A DNA stretch of 64,000 bases from Beroe forskalii (taxonomy: Eukaryota > Ctenophora > Nuda > Beroida > Beroidae): positions 62,001-126,000 of the forward strand of contig WFMF01000237.1 in the NCBI GenBank assembly GCA_011033025.1, given 5' to 3'. The notes beneath the pieces are model-generated. The model had not been told where the DNA came from and did not search any database. It saw nothing but the letters and a program-made list of their open reading frames with translations. Of this stretch, positions 26,441-39,000 are shown one piece after another (position 1 is the first letter of the stretch; every line of letters starts with the position of its first letter). A program made the position numbers and the translations under genes.

Positions 26441-26714
26441 GCACTGCACGGACAAGAAACGTACGCAATCCTACACAGGACGGGTACTAGTAGGAGAAGG
26501 CTTGGTGAGCCATGACGGCCCCAGGGCGTACACTCGTCTTCCTACCGGGCTGAGGGGTATTTTATCCCATGTCTACGTAACGCAGTGACTAGTGACTAGT
26601 GACCAGTGAACAAGACACTACCTGTCATGTGAGAGCTACTCCCTAACTGAGGACCTGCTAATCAACGAGTAGGTGTAACCTAGAGACATGTATTACAGAG
26701 CATTAGTAGGGTCG

Positions 26715-26812
26715 AGTAGACAGGAGAGGACCTAACGACCCTCCCAACCCATGACCTGACACAGTGTAGACAGGAGAGGACCTAATGACCCTCCCTACCC
26801 TGACACAGTGCT
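26715..26812. repeat. Two direct copies of a roughly 50-bp unit
   Basis: The unit beginning gtagacaggagaggaccta and ending with a cctgacacagt core occurs twice back to back. It lies just beyond the PPP6R stop codon, probably in its 3' untranslated region. Confidence 0.75.
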
Positions 26813-27002
26813 GCATATTGTCACCGAATAGTACATAAATCTGAATTGAGACACAGGGATCATCTTCATCTGTTACATCACGGGATTGCTTCCTCCTCAT
26901 ATTACATATGAGTACCAGAGACAGACTGCCCATATAAGGGATGTGGGGGTTAGATCCCACCCTCACGATGTGTGGTTGAGAGAGCGCTGTCCCTCCTCCC
27001 TC

Positions 27003-30000
27003 TCAGGAAGTGATCTCAGTAGTGGGCCATGAGGTAGGAGAGTCTGTGATCATCGGACCTGCCCCCACCCCACTACTAGGCGGGGGTGGGGAGGACTCAG
27101 TGACCATGTCATTGTCTGGTGAGGTATCCCCCTCTGAGAGGATCCCGTTAGACGGGATATCGTCCACAGTGTACTCCGTACCCGGGGCTCCGTACTTCGT
27201 TTTCTTGTCCGTTGTCTTGGGGCTGGAGTGGAGGACGGAGCCGTCCGGCGGCGTGCTCTCCCACGGCTTCTCCCTCGCTTCGGTGGACGAGGAGTTCGGC
27301 TCGAAGTCGTTGAAGTTAGCCCAGCTCACGTCCGGTGTCCATCTTGGAAAACTCCTGCGAAGGTTTGTGAAGTTAGTGGGTGACATTGGTTTATTGAAAA
27401 GATTGATCAGTTAGCAGCCAGAAACTGTCAAGTGTCAATTATCATGTTCTAATGATGCAAATAATCAATGAATTTAACTGAATAGAAGGAGGAAATTATT
27501 CGTAACTCAAAGACAAGGCGAAAAGTAAATTCAGTTTCAGCGATAATCAAAGAAATGAAAATATCACTGAATATATTAGAATATTCTCAATATCAACGAA
27601 AGAAGAGTGGTGTCAACTTTAAAAGTATAAACTATAACAGCAGTGGCACATCAACATTTAAATGGCAGGAAATGACAAAAATTTTAATAGTAAAACAGTG
27701 CCTCACAACTTCACATACTTCAACTGTTTTTTGAAGAGAATTCTTAATGAAGACAAGTAGTAAAGCAGGCGTCAAAGTCATTTGCATATTATGATCGTAA
27801 AAGCAATTCTCTTCCAACTGAAGCCTATCAATATGGAAGGCAAAAGCATGGGTGTAAATTGCCGAGTTCGGAAATCACTATTCCATACCCTCGTCCCTAA
27901 AACATATCATCTTTGAGCGTTGATAGACCAACACAAAGATCATACAGACAGAGTACAGACAGCAAAAACTCTCATACAGAAAGTGACTCAGAGTTACACA
28001 CGAACATAGATGCAGAGATAGAAGCAGTAAGAACAGTGGTTCATTTCGGCATCCAGTAATATCACAGAAAAAACGTGGATTTGACAGAGAAAGCCACGAA
28101 AAACATAAGGAAGAAATAATGACACTTTAACCAGAATATAATCACAGATCTGCAGTTGAAACAGCCAACGTTTATCCACAATTTTAGCAGTTACTACGCT
28201 AGAATGGTGAATGGCGATGGTAACGCCAATTAGGTCATATATCCATCAGCCTATGAACATACAGCACATTTGACAGCCATTAAAACACAATATCGGACAA
28301 GAGGTACACCAGTGCTCAGTCTTAATACCCAACTCCAAGTATAGCTCGAGAAGTTACCGGGGAATAATAACTTGGTATGTTTTTATTATTCGTAAAAGAA
28401 ATTACCAAAGATCGTCATGTTATAACTCATACTCGTTCTAATTTCAGCTAGAATGTATTGTAAAGTCTGTGCAGTGTATTATTGTGTACATAATACGAAC
28501 TGTGACTCTGCTACCAAATGTTTATTAGTGTGCACACTGTACAGTTACACAGCTGAGGTTTGATAAAGAAACATCATGTACAGGAGCACAAAGGACACAT
28601 TTATTATTAAACTATCGTTTATTTTTTGAGTGCTCAAGTTTTATAACCCTCATTTCTACAGAAATACGGTTTACATTATATACCAGTAAAACTGTAACCT
28701 GGATTCACTCATTGAAGCAATTTTATACATTAGGTTTTACTTCTATTCCAACAGCTGTTCAAGTGTTCAACCAATAAAAGGCTTCGAAGGATTATTCAAT
28801 GCAAGCCAGTGACGGTTGTATTACATTCTCCCGAAACTTTGCTGTAATGAGCAGCTCCTCGTTTAACCCTCCTACACAGTTTCCAGTACATTTGGCTGAG
28901 CTGAGTATGGCAGCTTAATTTAAGAGTTAACATCTCTTTAGGAAGTGGGAATGAAACGGGCTTCGAAACTGGACTTTTTGATTGCGATTGAGACTCATGA
29001 ATACTACACTATTCACTAATTTACCATAATCTCACCCAGTGACCATTGTGATCACATGAATGGTGGTAATGTTAACTTACGGATAAAAGCTTTTGAGTAA
29101 GTAAACACCTCACAACTTTAATGGATCACGAGAACATGTTACTTGGTGATACACCAGTCCACTACATTACAAAACACTGACCTCTCAATGCGACGTATGA
29201 TACTATTGCTATTACATGAGATAGTGTTACTATTAATAGGCTCACATACTTGACAACTTAATGATATATAGGAAAGACTTGAAGAAGCCTATCGTAGATG
29301 AATGCTGATCAAACAAGAATATTTGGATTGACTCAAAGTTGTCAAGTTTTCGTGAAAGACAAATCTGTTCGAAAGACACACGATCCTTCGGTGTTGTTGT
29401 CTGATATTATATACCGAGTATATTAAAAGCAGTGATATGGTACATTCTTGCAGACAGAAATAACATTGCAAAACATGCATAACGCACCACTGAGTACTTT
29501 AGAGACTCATGGAGACCTGTGGCGAAATGAAAGTTCAGTTATCACAATTAAACTGGCATCTTGATATAGGTAACGTTTCATAACAGCTGATATTATCTAT
29601 TTGTATGAAACTGATAGCATTGTAAGGGATAACAGCGGTTCTTATTCTAAATTTACTATCTTACCTGCCATTTCATAGGTCATGACAAAGGGAATTCAGA
29701 ATCATCTAAAATTCAGAAGCATGCTTGAAAAATGTTGTAAAAAAGGCGAAATTTTTTAGCAAGAAAACGAATAGCTCTGTTCAATACGGCATCGTAGGCA
29801 AAATGCTTGAAGGTCATTCAATAATCGGAACCCTTGAAGTCTGAAATACTGGGAATACTTGTAATACATTTCAAGTGGAGAACAAGATATGCATCATTTG
29901 TGTAGGTCTAATTTGTGCAGGCTAAATTAGGTGTGGAACTTGGATAGAGCACTGATATACTCTGTTGGAGTTGATGCTCACTGGGGTCATGTGGACACTT

Positions 30001-33000
30001 CCTTCACATCTTCCTCTTCAGACTTGGCACATCAACATTATTTAAATGGCAGGAATGACAAAAATTTTATTAGTAAACAGTGCCTCACAACTTCACATAC
30101 TTCAACTGTTTTTTAAAGGAATTTTAATGAAGACAAGAAAAGTAGGGTGTCAGTCATTTGCATATCATGATCGTAAAAAGCAATTCTCTTCCAACTGAAG
30201 CCTATCAATATCATGTAAAGGCAAAGCATGGGTGTAAATTGTTTAGTTCGGAAATCACTATTCCATATTCCTCGTCCCTAAACATATCATCTTTGAGCGG
30301 TTGATAGACAAACACAAAGATCATACAGACAGAGGCACAGACAGCAAAAACTTCGCCATACAGAAAGTGACTCAGAGCACACGAACATAGATGGTAGATA
30401 GAAGTGGTAAGAACAGTGGTTCATTTCGGCATCCAGTAATAAGAGGCTGTGCGTATATCATAGAAAACGTGGATTTGACAGAGAAAGCTACGAAAAACAT
30501 AAGGAAGAAATAATGACACTTTAAATTCAGAATATAATCACAGATCTGCAGTTGAACAGCCAACGTTTATCACAATTTTAGCAGTTACTACGCTAGAATG
30601 GTGAATGGCGATGGTACGCCAATTAGGTCATGTATCCATCAGCCTATGAACATGCAGCTTTTATTTGACAGCCATTAAAAACACAACAGTCGGACAAAGA
30701 GGTACACCAGTGCTCAGTCTTAATACCCAACTCCAAGTATAGCTCGAGAAGTTACCGGGGAATAATAACTTGGAGAGTTTTTGTTATTCGTAAAAGAAAT
30801 TACCAAAGATCGTCATGTTCTAACTCATACTCGTTCTAATTTCAGCTAGAATGTATCGTAAATCTAAGTATGTGCAGTGTATTATTGTGTACATAATACG
30901 AACTGTGACTCTGCTACTAAATGTTTATTAGTGTGCACACTGTACTATAGTCACACAGGTGAGGTTTGATAAAGAAACACCATGTACAGGAGCACAAAGG
31001 ACACATTTATTAAAGGGGTAGTATACTCCAGGAAAAGTGCCTTTTCTTATTGTCCAATTTACTAACTAATACTGTGATGATAACTTGTGTGAAATCCCTA
31101 TGTTTCTATGTGCCTCAATCATGAGATATCGCACCTTTATGTTATGGCGCGATGACGTCACTCTCGCATCAGGCCACAAACTTGCGCTATGAACGCTATG
31201 TAAAGTACTGCATATTCCACAATACCTTCACCACTATTAGTTAAGCACATTGAATTTTTTTGTTCCATTTTTTGTGCATGAGATTAGAATTATGAATTAT
31301 CATTGTACCACTTCATTGATGCTATTGATTGCCCATTAATTGGACAATTACTTTGTTATAAGGTTTAATTTGAATAAGTCCTTGGTTTATGATTGATGCC
31401 ATTCGAATATTCCAATGTTGTAGCGTAATATTTGTTGCTGAACAGTGGGTCTAGTCATATTTCACAGGACAGATGTACTCCGAACATTTTTTTAATGAAT
31501 AATTATGTATGTTTCCTCATGTTGATCATATTAGATATGTAGATGAAAATACACAGATGATCAGTATTTATTAAGAATGAAATTGATAGCGTGACCACCA
31601 ATGTGTCACAACAACATCCAATCTAAATAGCTTTAGTACAGATAAAACTGTTTTCTGAAGAAATAACCTTGAATATTCAGAATATCCAACAATGAACTAA
31701 TCAATATAACGTTGGTACTTGGTGTACTGCAGAATGAAGCTTGATATTCACATTTGAAATTCCTCAACATGATATTTTCAATATGCTACATCTGAATGAT
31801 GGCTGATGCTACTCACTCTCACTACTGGTCCCTATCACATACGACAATCGATATTTAAAAAGGAGCTAGGACCAATCTCTATGTAACATTCGACCAGAAG
31901 TTTTGAGTTTCACTCTCGTTGCTTCATTACAATTTACATCACTCCATCTGCAATCGCCCATCTACCCATAACCACCCCCGGAACGCGAGGTACCGCAGCT
32001 GCTAGTACTTTGTGCGCAGTTTTGGGAAACGCAGCAATTTTGCAACGATATTGCCCCATTTCATGGACTTAACTTCAGATAGAGTGATCTGGAAGATGGC
32101 CATTCAATAGAAACACAGCACAGGGGAGTTCAGAGGTGTAAAGATCATTGGAATAGGGCTTTCATGTCAGAAGTTATGATCAATAACACCTCGCAGCGAA
32201 AACAAGGTTTTCCAGTAGCGCCACGTTCAGCGATTCACTGTGAAGCTCAGGAACATGATATCAAAAAATCTATGATCAACCTACACTGCAGAATTTTATC
32301 CTCTATCGATTCCCGAAGGTCCCAAGTCTCTATCTTCAAAAATGTGGATTTCTATAAAGAAAAACCCCGAGAGGGTGTAAAAAAGTAGTACATTACTGTC
32401 TACGAAAGAGGTACCGCAGCACTGTTACGTGACAATAACCAATGCGCGCGTGTGCTGTGTGTGGTGGATGCGAGAGAGCAGACAAATCTTGTCCCCTGTT
32501 CGTTTCTGTGTGTTTGCTCGTGCGTGTGTTTGGCTTGTTACCGTTTTTGCATGGTTTTCGCCTTTCTTTCAACTTTTCAACCTTTACACGGGTCATTTTG
32601 TGGCTTGAACATGTTAAGTTCAGTAACCCTTCTATGGAAACTTGTATACTTTTGCTATTTTTCTATGTAACTACTAACTTTAGAAATGGCCATTCAAACA
32701 GTGAATTATCTACAAATGCTACTCAAGGGCCCGTATGCAGAAATGAGGGATTCCCTTAAAATTTTGAAAAGGCCCAAAAGTTGTGATAATGCTTCAAATA
32801 AGGGAAATGCTCGAAAAGTCGGGGAAGAGTTTGCTTGAAGAGCCAGGGGCTTCTCTAAATAGGTACGGGAGGGTTGTTTATTGTTCAGATGTGGAATATG
32901 AGTGAAGAGGGGTGTGTTTTGAGTAAATAGGGGTGTGTTTTGAGTAAATAGGGGTGGGTGATGGGTGGAGAGGGGTTGGTTATGAGTGGAGAGGGGTGTG

Positions 33001-36000
33001 TTTCGAGTAAATTGGGGTGGGATATGAGTAAATAGGGTGTATTATGACTTGAAAGGGGTGGTATATGAGTGGAGAGAGGTGTATTATGGTTGAGAGTGGT
33101 GTGTTATGGGTGGAGAGAGGTGTGTTATGAGTAGAAAGGGGTGTATTATGAGTGGATATAGGTGTGTTATGAATGGAGAGGGGTGTGTTATTAATTGATA
33201 GGGGCGTGTTATGAGTGGATAAAGGTGTGTTATGAGTGGAGAAGGGTGTGTTATGAGTGGAGAGGGGTTGGTTATGAGTGGAAAGGGATGCGTAAAAGGG
33301 CAGACATATGAGTAAATAGTGGTGTGTTATGAGTTGAGAGTGGTGTGTTATGAGTGGAGAGGGGTGTGTTATGAGTGGAGAGGGTTGTGTTATGAGTTGA
33401 TAGGGGCATGTTATGAATGGAAAGAGGTGTGTTGTGAGTGGAGAGGGGTGTGTTATGAGTTCTGCAGTCTTTGTAATTAGCCCGTTTAGGCAATTTATTT
33501 GATTCCACTATCTTGTTAATTTAATTTCATTGATTAAAACCAAGGATATGGCAGGCATCAATTTCGTCTCCTGCCGTAACGCCTAACTGCCAAAGCCTAA
33601 TCCTATCACAAGCAAGGTCAAGGAGGTAGACCTCACTAATTTTCCTCTTCATGAACTCGCTAAACTGCCCTGATTTAACAGTACAAGGCAACGACAGCAG
33701 CTTGTAATGCAAAGAACACGTCATAGTCTTCTTTTTGTAGCCTTCTCGCACTCCTGAACAACTCTATTGTACTTCTGAGCAACCCACTCAGACTCCCGAG
33801 CAATCCTCTTGTACTAATGGGTAGCCAAGTATCCAAGTAACCGTATCACACCCCTTAGTAATCTTATCACACTCCTAGGTAAGCCTATCACTCTCCTAAG
33901 TAAGCCCGTCACACTCCTAAGTAAGCCTATCGGACTCACACGCCTAAGTAAGCCTATCACACTCCTTAGTTAGCCTATCACACTCCTAAGTAAGCCTATC
34001 ACACTCCTAAGTAAGCCTATTACACTCCTAAGTTAGCCTATCACACTCCTAAGTAAGCTAAGTAAGCCTATCGGACTCCTTAGTAATCCTATTAAACGCC
34101 CAAGTAAGCCTATCACACTCCTATGTATGTAATTCGACTGTAATTATAATTATACTAGCAGGCCCGTTGGGCCTGCAAACACACAGCTCACTCGGCGCTG
34201 CTACGCAGCACCTCGTTCGCAAATTTTAAACACTGCCATTCGAATTGATTGGATACTTTTTACCGGATTAAAATAATCCAATTAGATCAAAAGTCAAACG
34301 TCAAAAATGTGCTGAAAATCAAATATTCAAAAAAAAATTGTGAAGGAGCAGAGTGGAAAATAGATCGAATTCGTCGGTTAGTCTTAGACGTGCTAAACCA
34401 TGTGAGTTTTGTTCCAGCGTTCCGTTTTGATTGTTATCACTGACTCAGCTTTGATTATCGACCAACCTCTGCCACAATGAAATCAATCCATCTGGAGCAT
34501 CCTCCGTTATTCAAGTTATATCCTTTCTCCGTCTTGAGATCTTGAATTTGAAGTAAAGGAAACGTCAAATTTTCAAAACCTACAGCACAGCATTTAACAG
34601 TAGTAGCGTAATAGAAAGCTCTCGCATAGAACTGATTGTAATCTGCACGTACGGTAAAATTGGTTTCCATAGCAACGGCACCTCATTTCTCCCATTTGCA
34701 TTCGTTTCCCTTGATATTTTCTTGGCAAGCTCAAATTTAAACTGTGCGCCCGCACAGACAGACATAATTCACGTGCTCTTACGAAATTATATATAAGACT
34801 AGCAGGCCCGTTGGGCCTGCAAATACACAGCTCACTCGGTGCTGCTACGCAGCACCTCGTTCGCAAATTTCAAATCAGCTAAATATTTTTTACCGCATCA
34901 AAAAATTCCAGTAATATCAAAAGTTATGAAGCTCCGAAATCAAAACAGCATTAAACAGAAATGAACGCGCGCGCAATTAATCTGCACGTGCAATTTCCTC
35001 CATTGCGCGCGCGTTGCCATGGGGCGTGACGTACAAAGAACATACAGAATCTGCGACTTTATAAGTAAGACTAGCAGGCCCGTTGGGCCTGCAAATACAC
35101 AGCTCACTCGGCACTGCTACGCAGCACCTCGTTCGCAAATTTCAAACCCCACAATTCAAATTAATTTAACAAAAACACTACATCAAAAAATACCGACCAC
35201 ATCAAAAGTTACGAAGCTCCGAAATTAAAACAGCATTAAACAGAAATGAACGCGCGCACAATTAATCTGCACGTGCATTTTTCCCCATTGCGTGCGCGTT
35301 GCCATGGGGCGTGACGTACAGAAAACATACAGAAAGCGCGAAATTATAATTATCAATTTCCTAAGTAAGTCTATCACACTCCTAAGTAAGCCTTATCACA
35401 CTCCTAAGTTAGCCTATCACACTCCCAAGTAAGCCTATCGGACTCCTCAGTAAATACTAAGGGAAAGCATGAGGGAATCCCTCAAAAAGACGTGCTTTTG
35501 GCGAGGGTTTCCTTATCATTTTATGTGTTTCCCCTTCTATTATAAGGGATTCCCTTATCTTTATAGCAATTTCCTATATTAGCCACTTTTCACCACACCT
35601 CTTCCAGGAGCTCTATCTTGGAACTGTGAGCAGATTTCTATGCCCTATAACTCTATAAGATAGCTTTTTCACACGAGCAATGAGCATGGATGCCTTGGAC
35701 CCCAACTAGTCGGCACATACCGCGGTACGTACCGTGGTATGTGCCGACTAGTTAGAACATGTTCCGTGGTACATACCCCGGAACATATCCTAACTAGTCG
35801 GCACATACCGCGGTACGTACCGCGGTATGTGCCAATTAGTTAGAACATGTTCCGTGGCACATACCCCGGAACATATTCTAACTAGTCGGTACATACCGCG
35901 GTACGTACCGCCTTTACAGCATCAAGAGTCAAAGCCACCATATTCAAACTCCGATCTCCAACAACCAATGGCAAACAGATTCGAGGCAACAAAAGTCACC

Positions 36001-39000
36001 AGTATAAGACAAGCTGAGTCAAGGCAGCTTAACCAGTGTCAAGGGAGAGTGTCAGAGCAAACAACGCATAGCATGGCAGCAGCAAGGAAATGATTTCTAC
36101 TTATGAAGTTATGAGATGGGTGTTGACCCCTAGTGGGTGCTGGTCACGTGACCCATATGACTAGCATGCAAGGTTGGACAGATTGAGACTGTCTGGTAGG
36201 ACTGATTGGGTGTCTGGTTCGCTCTATGTATGCCAGGCCTATAGGTCACGTGACCAGCAGGGGTCAACACCCATCTCATTATAGAACTTTCTCAAATAAA
36301 CCTCTATTCAATGCCTAATTGAAAACGGTAGCAAGCCAAACACACGCACGAGCAAACACACAGAAACGAACAGGGGACAAGATTTGTCTGCTCTCTCGCA
36401 TCCACCACACACAGCACACGCGCGCATTGGTTATTGTCACGTAACAGTGCTGCGGTACCTCTTTCGTAGACAGTAATGTACTTTTTTACACCCTCTCGGG
36501 GTTCTTCTTTATAGAAATCCACATTTTTGAAGATAGAGACTTTAGACCTTCGGGAATCGATAGAAGATAAAATTCTGCAGTGTAGGTTGATCATAGATTT
36601 TTGATATCATGTTCCTGAGCTTCACAGTGAATCGCTGAACGTGGCGCTACTGGAAAACCTTGTTTTCTGCTGCGAGGTGTTATTGATCATAACTTCTGAC
36701 ATGAAAGCCCTATTCCAATGATCTTTACACTACTGAACTCCCTGTGCTGTGCTCTATTGAATGGCCATCTTCCAGATCACTCTATCTGAAGTTAAGTCCA
36801 TGAAATGGGGCAATATCGTTGCAAAATTGCTGCGTTTCCCAAAACTGCGCACAAAGTACTAGCAGCTGCGGTACCTCGCGTTCCGGGGGTGATAACAAGT
36901 CATATCTTTCCCATCACCACACCATTTTTGATTTTCCCACTCTTCATGCCCTACTCTATTGATATGCTTTGCCTACTAGTAGTACAAGTGCTCAGGAAAT
37001 TTCACCTCTGGAAATTTCACATCACGTCACTTCACTTCGTAATATTTCACTTTCAGGCAAACACTAGCGTCTGGGTTTTTAGGGTGAGGGCCTGGGCCCT
37101 GGGTTAGAATTAAGGCGTTCTTGATTCCATGGGGGGGGGGCCAACCCCCATAAACCCCCATAAACCCCCAAAAATTTAACCCCCATTTGCCTTTTTCGAT
37201 ATCCACTTGGGGGTTTATGGGGGTTTAATTTTCCAGAAAAAGGTCGAAAATCTTCAATGAAAATTGGTACCATTTCAAAATAGGGCCAAAAAATCGTCAA
37301 CAAAAAATGGTACCATTTCAGAAAAGGCTTGAAAATCGCCAACAAAAAATGGTACCATTTCAAAAAAGGGTCTAAGATTGTCAACAAAAAATGGTACCAT
37401 TTCAAAAAATGGCCGAAAATGGTACCATTTTAGAAAAGGTTCGAAAATGCGCAACAGAAAATGGTACCATTTCAAAAAAGGCTTGAAAATCGCTGAAAAA
37501 ATGGTACCATTTCAGAAAAGGGCCGAAATTCATCAACAAAAAATGGTACCATTTCAAAAAAAGGCCAAAAATCGTCAACAAAAAATGGTACCATTCCGTA
37601 AAATGCCAAAAATCGTGAACAAAATCAGTCATAAAACAGCAAAATTTAACTAAATTAAGCCCCCATAAACCCCCATAAACCCCCAAAAATTAAACCCCCA
37701 TTTGCCATTTTTCGATATCCACCGGGGGTTTATGGGGGTTGGCCCCCCCCATTCCATGCAGACTTGGTGATGAGGAGTAATAATCATGTCACACAAGAAT
37801 AGAAATATGTATCATCTATCACTCCTCTTGCCACAAAGAATAAAAACTATGCTCATGCTACACTCAATCAATACCGACCAATCAACTGAATGTTACAAGT
37901 GCACCATTGTCCAGTTAATATACTGAATTGAGGCACATGCCAGCGCCCGTTGGGCGTTTTCAATCAATCAATCAAAATACTCCCACAGTCGGAAGAAAGT
38001 CCCATTCTTCTCAGTCTATGCCATTAAATCTGTAACACATCCACTCTAGATTTCACTTATCCTCAGGAGGAAAGAAGGTGTCCCATCTCCATATACTGAC
38101 AATACTGTTATAGCGAGAGCAACTCAATGTAACAGGATTATCTTATAATCAATCACGATTCACGATATTATTATCACGTTAATAAGGATTCAAAGCTAAG
38201 ATGTCACCATGAAATTTATTACAAATTTTACGGATAAGCATTTTTCGATCAAAATAATAAAAATTCAACAATTTCACCTGAATTAACACCTATTACACAC
38301 AACAATACCATTGCTCACACGTATTGTAACACGGCGCAGCAACACGTTGATGCGAGAGTGACGTCATTGTACTAAAATCTTTAAACCGCAATAACTCGCG
38401 ATCTAATTAAGATAGAGGCATGGGGATTTCACTGTTGTACAACATGCAAGGTGAGAAGTGATAAAATCATAATTATTTGAATGTTATGGGAAGTCGATTC
38501 TATAGTATACTACCCCTTTAAACTATCTTTTACTTTTTGAGTGCTCAAGTTTTATAACCCTCATTTCTACAGAAATACGGTTTACATTATATACCAGTAA
38601 AACTGTAACCTGGATTCACTCATTGGAGCATTTTTATACATTAGGTTTTACTTCTATTCCAACAGCTGTTCAAGTGTTCAACCAATAAAAGGCTTCGAAG
38701 GATTATTCAATGCAAGCCAGTGACGGTTATATTAAATTCCCCGAAACTTTGCTGTAATGAGCAGCTCCTCGTTTAACCCTCCGACACAGTTTCCAGTACA
38801 TTTGGCTGAGCTGAGTATGGCAGCTTAATTTAAGAGTTAACATCTCTTTAGGAAGTGGGAATGAAACGGGCTTTGATTGCGATTGAGACTCATGAACACT
38901 ACACTATTCACTAATTTACCATATAATCTCACCCAGTGACCATTGTGATCACATGAATGGTGGTAATGTTAACTTACGGATAAAAGCTTTTGAGTAAGTA

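Larger units (their letters stand above)
31973..36891. mobile_element. 4.9-kb foldback element with about 570-bp inverted repeats
   Basis: The left arm (31973-32547) and right arm (36322-36891) are near-identical inverted repeats starting CACCCCCGGAACGCGAGG. A 5-bp duplication ATAAC flanks the element at 31968-31972 and 36892-36896. The interior holds minisatellites, palindromic arrays and a nested unit, with no transposase or other gene. Open frames within the arms are mirrored and are not convincing genes. It is nested in the TTAA element. The superfamily is unknown. Confidence 0.88.
31014..38517. mobile_element. 7.5-kb terminal-inverted-repeat element with TTAA duplications
   Basis: Ends are AGGGGTAGTATACT and its exact reverse complement, flanked by TTAA at 31010-31013 and 38518-38521. 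Beyond the first 14 bp the arms are imperfect but still recognisable: both contain a version of gatgacgtcactctcgcatca, at about 31151 and 38351. The empty site exists in copy 1 of the duplication. TTAA duplication is typical of piggyBac-like elements, but the ends do not start CCC and I find no transposase. It is non-autonomous and mostly filled by nested elements; the remaining element sequence is about 2 kb. Confidence 0.85.

Noticed and set aside
33272..33508. Open frame of THNTPLS repeats
   Set aside because: Product of the roughly 21-bp minisatellite; no start context and no domain.
37079..37686. Minus- and plus-strand frames rich in MVPFQK / KWYHFLL repeats
   Set aside because: Translations of the atggtaccattt tandem array inside the 0.6-kb element; both strands are open for the same reason.
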